A DNA stretch of 42,706 nucleotides from Cyanobacteria bacterium QS_8_64_29. GTDB taxonomy: Bacteria; Cyanobacteriota; Cyanobacteriia; Cyanobacteriales; Rubidibacteraceae. Shown piece after piece: positions 17,323-26,529 of the stretch. Position 1 is the first letter of the stretch. Every line of letters starts with the position of its first letter. The position numbers were made by a program, and so were the translations under genes. Below the pieces are notes generated by a model, which saw only the letters and a program-made list of their open reading frames with translations, was not told where the DNA came from and did not search any database. Location: contig PXQH01000055.1 in the NCBI GenBank assembly GCA_003022125.1, positions 1-42,706 of the forward strand. Reading direction: 5' to 3'.

Positions 17323-18165
17323 TTAGAGCGCTTCAGCAACTCGCGCGTAGAACACGCCGCGAACCCTGACGTCCTCGGGCTCTTTGGCCCCCATATCGGT
17401 ATGGGAGGGTTGCTCGCTCTCGAAGGTGCCGGCAATCTCGCCCGTATTGGCATTGACCTTGGCTACCTTTAAGTCGATATTGCCCCGGTCGGTAGTCAAT
17501 TGCTTGATGTTCTCGCGGGCAAGTTCGTCGCTGTCCGCCTTGGCGGGCAGGCCAAGCGCGCTATCATAGCCGCTTGCTGGGCCGCGGCCGCGCGTATCGA
17601 GAAAGCCACCGCCCCGGTAAGGGGTGACAACGTACTGCCCCTGAAAGTCGGTGGAGGTGGTGATGGCCGGGGCAGCGGACTGCGCGTTGGCCACCAGCCC
17701 CTTCACGGTAAACATGAACGGCACTTCCTTGCCGCCAGGCAGCTGGATGGTAATGGGCTGGAAGTCGATGCCATCTTCTTCCCGCAGCGTCAGGTTCCCG
17801 CGATCGTCGACCTCGAGCTTGCCCCGAATTTGCTCCAGGCTCGTTGTCGCCCGCGTCAGCAGCTTGCCGGGAACGAACTCGGGGTCTTGCCGCTGGGTTA
17901 CCGGCTCTTCTTTGGCAAAGTAGTCGGTCGGTTGCAAGCACATATCGCGTATGGCATAGGACCGACCGGGCTCGATGTCGAGCTTGCCGCGGCTCGTCTC
18001 GGATAGCTGCGGGCACTTGTTCGCCAGGCCCGTCCCAATAACCTGGTCGTAAGTTAGTTGTTGCCGGTCGGTCGCCGTGACCGTGGCGGCAGGACCCTCA
18101 CTGCAAGCCGTCAGGACGCCGACGCACAAAGCCAGAACGGCAACGACAAACGCACGGTAGCTCAT
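17323..18165 (-). CDS. psbO: PSII oxygen-evolving complex manganese-stabilising protein
   Basis: 280 residues from the ATG at 18165; a longer frame to 18345 is upstream noise. N-terminal MSYRAFVVAVLALCVGVLTAC is an export signal whose end, LTAC-S, fits a lipoprotein box. The mature part shows the MSP signature: LTYDQVIGTGLANKCP, DMCLQPTDYFAKEEP (Cys pair for the disulfide), TRATTSLEQIRG, DGIDFQPITIQLPGG, GRGPASGYDSA, GEIAGTFESEQPSHTDMGAKEP, VRGVFYARV. It stabilises the Mn4CaO5 cluster on the lumenal side of PSII. Monocistronic, with a terminator at 17281; divergent from the phosphohexomutase at 18333. Confidence 0.96.
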   Translation of the reverse strand: MSYRAFVVAVLALCVGVLTACSEGPAATVTATDRQQLTYDQVIGTGLANKCPQLSETSRGKLDIEPGRSYAIRDMCLQPTDYFAKEEPVTQRQDPEFVPGKLLTRATTSLEQIRGKLEVDDRGNLTLREEDGIDFQPITIQLPGGKEVPFMFTVKGLVANAQSAAPAITTSTDFQGQYVVTPYRGGGFLDTRGRGPASGYDSALGLPAKADSDELARENIKQLTTDRGNIDLKVAKVNANTGEIAGTFESEQPSHTDMGAKEPEDVRVRGVFYARVAEAL

Positions 18166-18332
18166 GGTTGCTCTCGCTCGCTTCGGGTTTTCTCTATAGA
18201 CCGCTATCGAGCGCTGGCGCACTTGGGCACCCCAAGCGATCGCTGCCGCTCGATCGAGCGTACTCAGCTTGTTAAACTCGCGTAACGCGCTTTCATTGTA
18301 CAATCTCGTCCCGCCACTGCGACCGAATTGCC

Positions 18333-19775
18333 ATGACCGCCCCAAGCTCCCCGATCGCGTTTGGAACGGATGGCTGGCGGGGCCAGATCGCAGGCAGTTT
18401 TACTTTCGAGCGCCTCCGGCAGCTCGCGCCGCCGGCTGCCCAGGTCCTGGCCGAGCATTATGGCGATGCCGAGCGGCAGCGCCCCGTGCTGGTGGGCTAC
18501 GACCGCCGCTTCATGGCCGAGGACTTCGCGCAGGCAGCAGCCGATGCCGTGCGGCAAGCAGGCTTTAATGTCTGGCTGGCGCAAACCTACGCCCCCACCC
18601 CAGCGCTGAGCTGGGCTGCCCGCAATCGCGAGGCCCTAGGCGCCCTCGTTATCACGGCCAGCCACAACCCAGCCGGCGATTTGGGCGTCAAGCTCAAGGG
18701 CAGCTTTGGCGGCTCCGTACCGCAGGCCGTGGCGCAGCAAGTGGAAGCCCGGCTGACCCACTCGATGCCCCCGAGCGAGCGCAGCGGGCACGCCAGCGCC
18801 TTCGACCCCTGGCCGCACTACTGCCAAGCCCTGCGCGAGCGGGTGGACTGCACCGCCATCCGCGATGCCATTGCCAGCGGCGAGCTGACAGTCTGGGCGG
18901 ATGCCATGCACGGGGCAGCGGCCGGCGGTCTGAGCCAGCTGCTAGAGCTCCCCATTGGCGAGCTGCGCAGCGAACGCGATCCCACCTTTGGGGACGGCGC
19001 CCCCGAGCCCCTTCCCCAGCACCTGTCAGCCCTCTGCCGCCAGGTGCGGCGCACCGCTCGCGGAGCCTCGGGCGGGTTGCGGCTGGGGTTGGCCTTCGAT
19101 GGCGACGGCGATCGCATCGCGGCCATCGACGGTCGCGGCAACGTGTTGAGCGCCCAAGCCCTCATTCCCCTCCTGGTGGATCGCTTGGCCCGCCAGCGCG
19201 GCTTGAGCGGTGAAGTAGTCAAAACGGTCAGCGGTTCGGATTTGATCGCCCATGTGGCCGCTCAGCTCGGGTTGCCAGTTTGCGAAACCCCCGTCGGCTA
19301 CAAGCACGTGGCCGATCGCATGCTCGCCGAGCGCGTGCTGCTCGGAGGAGAAGAATCCGGCGGCATTGGCTACGGCACCCACATCCCCGAGCGGGATGCG
19401 CTGCTATCGGCCCTGTACTTGCTCGAGACCGTCGCGCTCGAGTGGCAGGATCTGAGCGCGCGCTGCGCCCAGCTGCAGCGCGAGACCGGCTTTAGCGCTA
19501 GCTACGATCGCCTCGACCTACCGCTGGCGGATGCCGCAGCCCGCGATCGGGTGCGCGAGCGCCTGCAGCAAGCGCCGCCCGACACCATTGCCGGCCGGCG
19601 GGTCCGCGAGTGCACCACCCAGGACGGTCATAAATTCCGCCTCGAGGATGGCAGCTGGTTGCTGATCCGCTGTAGCGGCACGGAACCGCTGCTGCGGCTC
19701 TACTGCGAGGCACCCACGGCCGCGCGCGTGCGCCAGACCCTGGATTGGGCGCGGCAGTGGACCAACGCAAACTGA
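18333..19775 (+). CDS. Phosphoglucomutase/phosphomannomutase family protein
   Basis: A 480-residue alpha-D-phosphohexomutase. Motifs in order: FGTDGWRG (10-17), phosphoserine loop TASHNP with catalytic Ser110, metal loop DGDGDR, sugar loop GGEESGG, and the phosphate-binding RCSGTEPLLR near the C-terminus. These four loops define the superfamily; the EESGG sugar loop fits glucose/mannose phosphates. It interconverts hexose 1- and 6-phosphates for glycogen or nucleotide-sugar synthesis. Its exact substrate cannot be fixed from sequence; it is distinct from the long PGM and from GlmM. Start ATG at 18333. rdgB follows 16 bases later, so the two are likely co-transcribed. Confidence 0.88.
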   Translation: MTAPSSPIAFGTDGWRGQIAGSFTFERLRQLAPPAAQVLAEHYGDAERQRPVLVGYDRRFMAEDFAQAAADAVRQAGFNVWLAQTYAPTPALSWAARNREALGALVITASHNPAGDLGVKLKGSFGGSVPQAVAQQVEARLTHSMPPSERSGHASAFDPWPHYCQALRERVDCTAIRDAIASGELTVWADAMHGAAAGGLSQLLELPIGELRSERDPTFGDGAPEPLPQHLSALCRQVRRTARGASGGLRLGLAFDGDGDRIAAIDGRGNVLSAQALIPLLVDRLARQRGLSGEVVKTVSGSDLIAHVAAQLGLPVCETPVGYKHVADRMLAERVLLGGEESGGIGYGTHIPERDALLSALYLLETVALEWQDLSARCAQLQRETGFSASYDRLDLPLADAAARDRVRERLQQAPPDTIAGRRVRECTTQDGHKFRLEDGSWLLIRCSGTEPLLRLYCEAPTAARVRQTLDWARQWTNAN

Positions 19776-19791
19776 GCGAAGCCCGAGCGCC

Positions 19792-20379
19792 ATGACCGAG
19801 CTGATCGTGGCCACCGGCAACCCCGGCAAGCGGGACGAAATGCAAGCCTATTTGGCCCAGAGTGGGTGGCGCTTGCAGCTCAAACCTGAGGCGGTCGATC
19901 CCCCCGAGACCGGAATGACCTTCGCCGAGAACGCGGCCCTCAAGGCGGCGCACGTTGCTCGCGCCACGGGCAAATGGGCGATCGCCGAAGACTCGGGACT
20001 GTGCGTGCGGGCCTTGGGCGCTCGGCCCGGCATTTACTCGGCCCGCTACGGCCGCAGCGATCACGAGCGCATCCAACGGTTGCTGCAAGAGCTAGGCGAC
20101 AGTGACGATCGGGCGGCCCAATTTGCCTGCGCGGTCGCAGTCGCCCAGCCTGATGGCGCGATCACGCTGCAAGCGCAAGGCAGCTGCTGGGGCAAGATCT
20201 TGACCCAGCCGCGCGGCAGCGGCGGCTTCGGCTACGATCCCGTTTTTTACGTCCCCCAGCAGGGGCAAACGTTTGCCCAGATGCCGCCAGCCACCAAGCA
20301 GCAGCTCAGCCATCGCGCGCAGGCATTTCGGACCCTGCTGCCGCAGCTAGCAGCGCTACCGGGGACAGCGCACGGCTGA
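19792..20379 (+). CDS. rdgB: XTP/dITP (non-canonical purine NTP) pyrophosphatase
   Basis: A 195-residue HAM1/RdgB enzyme that hydrolyses dITP, ITP and XTP to monophosphates and keeps them out of DNA and RNA. Seen: TGNPGKRDEM (the S/T-x-N-x2-K nucleotide site), FAENAALKA, EDSGLCV (catalytic acid), RPGIYSARY, GGFGYDPVFYVP, and SHRAQAF. Start ATG at 19792, 16 bases after the mutase. Convergent with glnB, 22 bases between stops; no terminator is evident between them. Confidence 0.92.
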   Translation: MTELIVATGNPGKRDEMQAYLAQSGWRLQLKPEAVDPPETGMTFAENAALKAAHVARATGKWAIAEDSGLCVRALGARPGIYSARYGRSDHERIQRLLQELGDSDDRAAQFACAVAVAQPDGAITLQAQGSCWGKILTQPRGSGGFGYDPVFYVPQQGQTFAQMPPATKQQLSHRAQAFRTLLPQLAALPGTAHG

Positions 20380-20401
20380 CCCCTTCCGCTGCGAGTAGCG
20401 C

Positions 20402-20782
<381 letters not shown>

Positions 20783-20937
20783 TCAAACGGTTCTTCCGTT
20801 TTTACCACGCTGGGCGATGCCACTTTGTTATATCGAATACGTTTGGCGGCCGCATCCGCCTCTCGAGCGCGTTCCGCTCGTGCGGTAGGATTGCAGGGTT
20901 GCGGTTTCCGAACAGTAAGGTCTGAAGGAGTTGGGTC

Positions 20938-21933
20938 ATGGCGCGCATGTATTACGACAGCGATGCCGATCTGGGCGCGATTGCCGGCCAAACCGTGGCC
21001 GTTATTGGTTATGGCTCGCAAGGCCACGCGCACGCCCTGAACTTGAAAGAAAGCGGGGTCGATGTCGTGGTGGGGCTGTACCCGCAGAGCCGCTCGGTTG
21101 CCCGAGCTGAGGCGGACGGGTTGACCGTGCGCTCGGTCGGCGAGGCGGCCCAGCAGGCCGATTTCATCATGGTACTGCTGCCGGATGAGGTGCAGCAGCG
21201 CGTGTTCGAGCAAGAGATTGCTCCGCATTTGGGTGAGGGCAAAACGCTTGCCTTCGCGCACGGGTTCAACATCAACTTTGCCCAGATCGTGCCCCCAGAA
21301 TCGGTCGATACGGTCATGATCGCCCCTAAAGGCCCCGGCCATCTGGTGCGCCGGACCTACACTCAGGGCGAGGGGGTCCCCTGCCTGTTCGCGGTCTTTC
21401 AAGACGCCAGCGGGCGGGCCCGCGATCGCGCCCTTGCCTACGCTAAGGGCATTGGGGGCGCGCGAGCGGGCTTGCTAGAGACCAGCTTTCGCGAAGAAGC
21501 CGAAACGGATCTATTCGGCGAGCAAGCCGTTTTGTGCGGCGGCATCAGCGCGCTGATCAAAGCGGGCTACGAAACCCTGGTTGAGGCTGGCTATCAGCCC
21601 GAGCTGGCCTACTTCGAGTGCCTCCACGAGGTCAAGCTGATCGTCGATCTGATTGTGGAAGGCGGCCTGAGCAACATGCGTAACAGCGTCTCCAATACGG
21701 CCGAGTACGGGGACTACACCCGCGGCCCCCGAGTCGTTGACGAGCAGACTCGAGAGGCCATGCGCGGCATTCTGCGCGACATTCAATCCGGCGAGTTCGC
21801 GCGCGAGTACGTCCTCGAGAATCAATCCGGGGGCTCGGTTCTAGCCAAAATGCGCCAGCGCGAGCGCGAGCATGCCATCGAAGCAGTCGGTCAGGATCTG
21901 CGCGCGATGTTCAGCTGGTCGCAGAAGCCGTAG
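20938..21933 (+). CDS. ilvC: Ketol-acid reductoisomerase
   Basis: A 331-residue class I KARI, NADPH- and Mg-dependent, catalysing the second common step in valine, leucine and isoleucine synthesis. N-terminal Rossmann fold with [13 protein letters not shown] and a phosphate-binding loop [32 protein letters not shown] and the knotted C-terminal domain with [16 protein letters not shown] (metal ligands D, E) and [20 protein letters not shown] (quoted ends here) follow. Start ATG at 20938 preceded by AAGGAG. The next gene begins about 75 bases after its stop. Confidence 0.97.
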   Translation: MARMYYDSDADLGAIAGQTVAVIGYGSQGHAHALNLKESGVDVVVGLYPQSRSVARAEADGLTVRSVGEAAQQADFIMVLLPDEVQQRVFEQEIAPHLGEGKTLAFAHGFNINFAQIVPPESVDTVMIAPKGPGHLVRRTYTQGEGVPCLFAVFQDASGRARDRALAYAKGIGGARAGLLETSFREEAETDLFGEQAVLCGGISALIKAGYETLVEAGYQPELAYFECLHEVKLIVDLIVEGGLSNMRNSVSNTAEYGDYTRGPRVVDEQTREAMRGILRDIQSGEFAREYVLENQSGGSVLAKMRQREREHAIEAVGQDLRAMFSWSQKP

Positions 21934-22010
21934 CCGCTCCCGCCCGCGTGAGCACCGTCCTCCGTTGCTGCAACTCAATCGCATCAATTAGGATGCGAGT
22001 AACAGCGCGC

Positions 22011-22664
22011 ATGAGGGTGAGCGTGAGCAAGGCTAAAAAGCGAGCGTCGCAACTGCACCTGCGAGGTCAGATCGCAGCGCTGTGGGGCAAATCCCCAGAT
22101 CGGCCCAAGCGCATGCGCCTGGTCGGCAGCGATGCCGAGCGTGAGTTGAAGCTCTCCAAGGCCATTCGCGGCTGGGCGGGGGCCAACCTGCAAACCGGCG
22201 ATTGGGTTGAGGTGATCGGGATGCAGCAATACAACCCCAAAAAGGACTGCTGGAAGTGCCGAGCCGAGGTCATTCGCCCGCTGGGACAAGCGACAGCGCC
22301 CTCGCCTGCCACTGCTGAAGCTTCAGCAGCCCGAGCGAACCAACCCGCCAAGCGCTCGGGCAAATCGGCTTCCCCAGCCGTTTTGGTTTGCCAAAAATCC
22401 TCTTGCTGCAAGCGCGGTGCCCGCGATGTCTATCAGGCCGTAACAGCGGCGCTACAGCAGCAAGGGTTGGACGAGGAGGTCGAGGTCCGTGCCACTGGAT
22501 GCATGAGCAAGTGCAAGCAGGGGCCCTGCATCGCGTTCAAGCCCGATAAAGCGCGCTATTTGGGGGTAACTCCCGAGCGCATCCCGGCGCTAGTCGAGCA
22601 GCACTTCGCCCCCAGCGAGGCGCAGGCTGAGCTGGCGGCGGAGCAGGCAGCGCCACAAGCGTAA
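22011..22664 (+). CDS. Thioredoxin-like [2Fe-2S] ferredoxin domain protein
   Basis: About 217 residues. The N-terminal half (to about 90) is basic with KLSKAIRGWAGANLQTGDWV, an OB-fold-like segment plus a single C-W-K-C; an Ala/Pro/Ser linker follows; the C-terminal half has LVCQKSSCCKRGAR ... VRATGCMSKCKQGPCI, the cysteine arrangement of thioredoxin-like 2Fe-2S ferredoxins (as in NuoE/HoxE C-termini), then FKPDKARYLGVTPERI. Probably electron transfer. Start ATG at 22011 chosen; GTG at 21948, ATG at 21993 and GTG at 22023 are in frame, and no ribosome site decides. It follows ilvC by about 75 bases. Confidence 0.75.
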   Translation: MRVSVSKAKKRASQLHLRGQIAALWGKSPDRPKRMRLVGSDAERELKLSKAIRGWAGANLQTGDWVEVIGMQQYNPKKDCWKCRAEVIRPLGQATAPSPATAEASAARANQPAKRSGKSASPAVLVCQKSSCCKRGARDVYQAVTAALQQQGLDEEVEVRATGCMSKCKQGPCIAFKPDKARYLGVTPERIPALVEQHFAPSEAQAELAAEQAAPQA

Positions 22665-22668
22665 AAAT

Positions 22669-22697
22669 CGGGCTGTCAAGCGGCGCTTGGCAGCCCG
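22669..22697 (-). terminator. Intrinsic terminator of the CAAD gene
   Basis: A 12-bp stem with one G-U wobble (CGGGCTG[T/C]CAAG) and a five-base loop. On the minus strand it is followed by TTTTTAC. It lies between the convergent ferredoxin-like gene and the CAAD gene. Confidence 0.85.
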
Positions 22698-22725
22698 GGC
22701 TGAGGATAAAAACGGGAGCTGCCGG

Positions 22726-23163
22726 TTAGGGGCGCTCGCCTACAATTTGCGCTTTGATGGCTTGGAACTCGCTACCTAGCTCTTGGCGCGTCGAGGCGCG
22801 CAACAGATAGCGGTAGACGAACCAGCCGCTATATCCCAAGCCAATTAGCTCAAATGCCGGTGCCAACAGCGGAATGCCATTGATGGCTTCCAAAACCGCC
22901 AGCGTGATGCGCACGGCGATGATGGCGGCCACAAACAGGACCAGCGCGATCAGCGGCTGTTTGTAGTCGGCAACGAAGCGACCGATCAAGTCGGGCAGTT
23001 GGGCAATAAACTCTACAACCGGATCCAGCCATTCGCGCCAGGGCTGATCCGAGGCCGCAGGTTCAGGTTCGGCCGCCGTTCGTGTGGGCGCGATCACGCC
23101 CCCTAGCTCAGTATCGAACTCGGCGTCGGTGCGCTCGGTTTGATTTTCAGCTTGCGATGCCAT
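22726..23163 (-). CDS. curT: CAAD-domain / CURT1-type thylakoid membrane protein
   Basis: A 145-residue protein with an acidic disordered N-terminus (to about 55), an amphipathic helix (PVVEFIAQLPDLIGRFVADY), two membrane spans (LIALVLFVAAIIAVRITLAV; PAFELIGLGYSGWFVYRYLL), and an amphipathic C-terminal helix. The span-GLGYSGWFVYRYLL-R pattern is the CAAD domain, found alone in cyanobacterial CurT and appended to some aminoacyl-tRNA synthetases. CurT shapes curved thylakoid margins and PSII biogenesis sites. Here it is the stand-alone form. Start ATG at 23163; monocistronic with a terminator at 22669. Confidence 0.82.
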   Translation of the reverse strand: MASQAENQTERTDAEFDTELGGVIAPTRTAAEPEPAASDQPWREWLDPVVEFIAQLPDLIGRFVADYKQPLIALVLFVAAIIAVRITLAVLEAINGIPLLAPAFELIGLGYSGWFVYRYLLRASTRQELGSEFQAIKAQIVGERP

Positions 23164-23294
23164 AGGTTGTCGGTCCTTACTGCGTTCGGCGCACTCGGTT
23201 GCTTGCCATTGTATGCGCTAAGGCGGCGGCGCCGTTCAACCCTTGCGCCCTGCAGAGGCGATCGAGCCTTGGCAAGCGCCAAAAGGCGGGCAAG

Positions 23295-24167
23295 TTAGGC
23301 GCGGTTACTGGCCGGCGCGCCAGTCTGCACCGGCTGGGCGGACTCGCCCAGTTGGCGGCAGTCAATCTCGCAAGCGTTGTTCGGGCTCTCGATGAGCTCG
23401 ATCCGCTCGAGCGTGACGCCTAGTGCTCGGACCGGTTCCTGCAGCTGCTGCGCGATATAGGCGGCAATGTTTTCAGCTGTGGGCACAACCTGGGCAAAGT
23501 AGGCGATGTCCTTGTTGAGAAACTTGTGGTCGAAGGGCTCGGTTGCGTACTGGTCCACAGCCTGTTGCAAGGCCCCCAAATTGACGACTGTTCCCAGGCG
23601 CGGCTCGATCTCACCGGTGACGGTGACTTCCAAGTGATAGTTGTGACCGTGGCCGTGAGGCCAGGCGCATTTGCCGTAAATGTCGCAATTCTGCTCGTAA
23701 CTCAAATCGGGGCGTGCCAGCCGGTGAGCGGCACTAAAGTGCGTTCGCAGCGTCAGGGATGCTTCCATGCCATTGCCTCGGTAGTCGGCCCACAACTCGG
23801 GATGCTCGAATAGCTGCACCTTGGTAACGGGCAGCTGCGGCCGCAACCGCTGCCAAATCGCGCGCGCAATGCATTCGGTGGTCGGTAGCGTCTGCTGGAA
23901 CTCCGGCCAGACCTCGTTGAGGTAGGCATAGTTCAGCTGGTCGACGACCTCGCGCTGCAGGATGGGTTTGACCTCAGAGAGGTTGACGACCATGCCGTTG
24001 CTGTCGATCTCGCCGGCTAGCGAGACGTACAAAACGTAATTGTGGCCGTGGCCGGGGAAATGGCTACCTGCCCCGAAGCGCCGTTGGTTTTCCCATTCGC
24101 TCCATTCGGGCAGCCAGTAGTGGTGGCTAGCGGAAAACTGCGCGCGGCGATGGACGATGCAGCTCAT
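23295..24167 (-). CDS. Tandem 6-pyruvoyl-tetrahydropterin synthase / QueD-like protein
   Basis: 290 residues with two T-fold PTPS domains (about 1-130 and 135-275). Domain 1: FSASHHYW and PGHGHNY, zinc histidines present, but the catalytic cysteine is absent (FGAGSHF, Gly34 at that place). Domain 2: FSAAHRL, YGKCAWPHGHGHNY with Cys167 and the zinc histidines. So only the second half appears able to act on dihydroneopterin triphosphate; the first may be structural. Products could be 6-carboxy-tetrahydropterin (toward queuosine), or 6-pyruvoyl-tetrahydropterin for pterin glycosides. Start ATG at 24167. The window also has tgt and phhB but they are not adjacent. Confidence 0.85.
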   Translation of the reverse strand: MSCIVHRRAQFSASHHYWLPEWSEWENQRRFGAGSHFPGHGHNYVLYVSLAGEIDSNGMVVNLSEVKPILQREVVDQLNYAYLNEVWPEFQQTLPTTECIARAIWQRLRPQLPVTKVQLFEHPELWADYRGNGMEASLTLRTHFSAAHRLARPDLSYEQNCDIYGKCAWPHGHGHNYHLEVTVTGEIEPRLGTVVNLGALQQAVDQYATEPFDHKFLNKDIAYFAQVVPTAENIAAYIAQQLQEPVRALGVTLERIELIESPNNACEIDCRQLGESAQPVQTGAPASNRA

Positions 24168-24242
24168 TGTTAATGGAGCTTAAGCAAGCCTCCCCATCAG
24201 CATAGATCGCCGGCAAGAACCCCTGCCATTGCAGGCTTGCTG

Positions 24243-24932
24243 CTAGGCCGGCGCTCGGGCGCTCGCGCGCGCCTCTTGCAGCAAGCGCTCGGCCACCCCA
24301 AACAGCGCTCGGCCGGCGTGCAAGTAGCCCTCGTCATAGCTGAGCGGGAACCAAGCCAGCTCTTCGAGCCCATCGCGAATGCGCTCCAGGCAATACATGA
24401 GGCACTCGGCTGCGCCCTGGGCCAGTACGGGGTGGGCCTGAGACACCAGCAGGCCTTGAGCCTGCTGGAGTTGGTCGTGGCAGTCGTCTAGATAGGCTTG
24501 AAACGCTTCCATGCAGCGTTCATCGAACGGATCGGCAGCTAGGGCATCCAATTGCGCCTCCAGCGGATCGAGAATGCGCCTAATGGATGCCTCGAGAGGG
24601 GCATAGACGGCTCGAAGCCAATTCTGGCAGTCCCGCACGGCTTCGCGATCGGCCTGGCGCTGTCGTTGGTAGCTAGCCTGAGCGGCAGTCCTAGCCTGTC
24701 CTCGCTTGAATCCACCAGGATCCAGCTGCTGGCGATCGTAGGCCTGGCGGCGCTGCGGATCGCGCAGGACCTCGTAGGCTGCATTAATGCGCGCGATGGC
24801 GGCACTGTCAGTGGCGGCATTGTCGCCATCGGGATGGAAGCGCTTGGCAAGCTGCCGGTAGGCCTGCTTGATATCGCGCTGGCTCGCCTGCGGCGAGACG
24901 CCCAGAATGTCGTAGTAGCTAGCAGTTGCCAT
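24243..24932 (-). CDS. J-domain protein (DnaJ family)
   Basis: A 229-residue protein with an N-terminal J domain at residues 5-65: YYDILGVSPQASQRDIKQAY, HPD at 33-35, and AAYEVLRDPQRRQAYDRQ. No Gly/Phe region or zinc fingers, so it is a type III co-chaperone that would stimulate an Hsp70. The rest (70-229) is helical with ALFGVAERLLQEARASARAP at the end and no motif I recognise. Start ATG at 24932, 23 bases after the cysK stop and on the same strand; the three genes rrf2-cysK-dnaJ could form one unit. Confidence 0.85.
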   Translation of the reverse strand: MATASYYDILGVSPQASQRDIKQAYRQLAKRFHPDGDNAATDSAAIARINAAYEVLRDPQRRQAYDRQQLDPGGFKRGQARTAAQASYQRQRQADREAVRDCQNWLRAVYAPLEASIRRILDPLEAQLDALAADPFDERCMEAFQAYLDDCHDQLQQAQGLLVSQAHPVLAQGAAECLMYCLERIRDGLEELAWFPLSYDEGYLHAGRALFGVAERLLQEARASARAPA

Positions 24933-24955
24933 CGAGGACAGCCCGTAGCAAACGT

Positions 24956-25924
24956 CTAGCGTTCGCGAGCAGCACTGGTAACGCTAGCCCCCAAATCCTG
25001 AAACAGGGGAGTACTTAGATAGCGCTCGCCGTAGCTGGGCTGGATGGTGACGACTAACTTGCCGGCGTTTTGCGGGCGCTGTGCCACGCGAATGGCGGCG
25101 CAGAGCGCGGCGCCGCTGGAGATGCCGGATAAAATGCCTTCCTCGCGCGACAGGCGTCGGCCGTAGAAAATCGATTCTTCATCGGTGACGGTCATGACTT
25201 CATCGATGAGATCGACATTGAGCACCTTGGGCACGAATCCTGCCCCCAGCCCCTGGATTTTGTGCGGTCCCGGTTGTCCCCCTGACAGGACGGCACTGTT
25301 GGCCGGCTCGACCGCGATCGCCTCAAAATCGGGCTTGCGCGGTTTGAGCGCCTCGGCAACGCCGGTAATAGTCCCGCCGGTGCCCACACCGGCAACCAGA
25401 ATGTCGGCGCGCCCGTCGGTATCCGACCAAATCTCTTCGGCAGTGGTCGTGCGGTGGATCGCCGGATTGGCGGCATTGCTGAACTGCTGCAGCATGTAGG
25501 CATCGCGCGTGCCGTCCACGATCGCCTGAGCCCGCTCGATTGAACCGGTCATGCCCTGGATGCCTGGGGTGAGCTCCAAATTGGCGCCGTGGGCGCGCAG
25601 CATGGCCCGCCGCTCGTTGCTCATCGTATCCGGCATGGTCAAAACGAGCTTGTAGCCTCTAGCCGCGGCTGCCATGGCCAGCGCAATGCCCGTATTGCCG
25701 GATGTGGGCTCGACTAAAACTGTCTTGCCGGGTTCGATCTCGCCCGCTTGCTCCGCGGCATCGATCATGCTGATGCCAATGCGGTCTTTGACCGAGGCAG
25801 AGGGGTTCATGCCTTCCAGCTTGATGGCAATCCGGGCGTGGCACCCCTCCGATTGCGGAATCCGCTTGAGCCATACGAGCGGCGTTTGAAAGGCAACCTC
25901 GGTAATGTCGCTGGCAATAGGCAT
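24956..25924 (-). CDS. cysK: Cysteine synthase A (O-acetylserine sulfhydrylase)
   Basis: 322 residues, PLP-dependent. PLP lysine is Lys46 in [11 protein letters not shown]; the phosphate/substrate loop is [21 protein letters not shown] and the phosphate cup [10 protein letters not shown] follow; [12 protein letters not shown] is the C-terminal active-site serine region. It makes cysteine from O-acetylserine and sulfide. Start ATG at 25924. It lies 55 bases downstream of an Rrf2-family regulator on the same strand, an arrangement that suggests local control by sulfur status. Confidence 0.95.
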   Translation of the reverse strand: MPIASDITEVAFQTPLVWLKRIPQSEGCHARIAIKLEGMNPSASVKDRIGISMIDAAEQAGEIEPGKTVLVEPTSGNTGIALAMAAAARGYKLVLTMPDTMSNERRAMLRAHGANLELTPGIQGMTGSIERAQAIVDGTRDAYMLQQFSNAANPAIHRTTTAEEIWSDTDGRADILVAGVGTGGTITGVAEALKPRKPDFEAIAVEPANSAVLSGGQPGPHKIQGLGAGFVPKVLNVDLIDEVMTVTDEESIFYGRRLSREEGILSGISSGAALCAAIRVAQRPQNAGKLVVTIQPSYGERYLSTPLFQDLGASVTSAARER

Positions 25925-25979
25925 GGCAAGCTCGCAGGCGATCGCCGGTCCCCCAAACGCGCTCGCGCGAGGCGGTCCG

Positions 25980-26414
25980 TTAAATGTAATACATCAGATT
26001 GGGCTGCGCCTTGGCATCGCGCCAATCGCTCAAATCTTGCAGCGTGTATTGCTGCAGGACTGTCTTGGCACTGGCGTAAACGTCTTTCCAAACTTCAGCA
26101 ACGACTGCGCGCTCAACGGTCTGGTGCGTGGCACCATCCGTTGCCTGAGACTCGGACCCTTCTAGGCAGTCAATAACATCCAACAGCGCAATACAGCCGG
26201 GTTCCTGGGCTAGCAAGTAGCCGCCCTTAGCCCCTCGCTGGCTGCGAACGAACCCACCGCGCCGGAGCGTCGCCAGGAGTTGCTCTAAGTAACGTTCGGG
26301 AATGCCCTGTTGCGCGGCAATTTGACGGATCTGGAGCGGTTCTTGTTGGCGGTAGCGACCGGTTAACGCCAGCAGTGCCAGGAGGGCGTACTCTGTCTTG
26401 CACGACAGTTCCAC
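25980..26414 (-). CDS. Rrf2-family transcriptional regulator
   Basis: 144 residues. [20 protein letters not shown] begins the winged-helix domain; [20 protein letters not shown] is the recognition helix-turn-helix and [20 protein letters not shown] the wing. The IscR-type three-cysteine cluster region is not there; only Cys5 and two cysteines in [12 protein letters not shown] occur, so it resembles CymR-type members lacking an Fe-S cluster. Start is GTG at 26414 by homology and an AAGG site; the long frame beyond it is spurious. By context it probably controls cysK directly downstream. Confidence 0.88.
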   Translation of the reverse strand: MELSCKTEYALLALLALTGRYRQQEPLQIRQIAAQQGIPERYLEQLLATLRRGGFVRSQRGAKGGYLLAQEPGCIALLDVIDCLEGSESQATDGATHQTVERAVVAEVWKDVYASAKTVLQQYTLQDLSDWRDAKAQPNLMYYI

Positions 26415-26475
26415 GGGTTTCAACCTTGCCGGTCTTGGGCGCTCGCGTCCAGTATATCCCCCCCAATGGCAGAAA

Positions 26476-26498
26476 AGCCCCATCGGAGCGATGGGGCT
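26476..26498 (-). terminator. Intrinsic terminator of the porin gene
   Basis: Perfect 10-bp stem AGCCCCATCG / CGATGGGGCT with a three-base loop, followed by TTTTCTG on the minus strand. The rrf2 promoter must lie in the 60 bases between it and 26414. Confidence 0.85.
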
Positions 26499-26529
26499 AA
26501 GTATATGCTGCGGGGTTCCCTGGCAAGTC

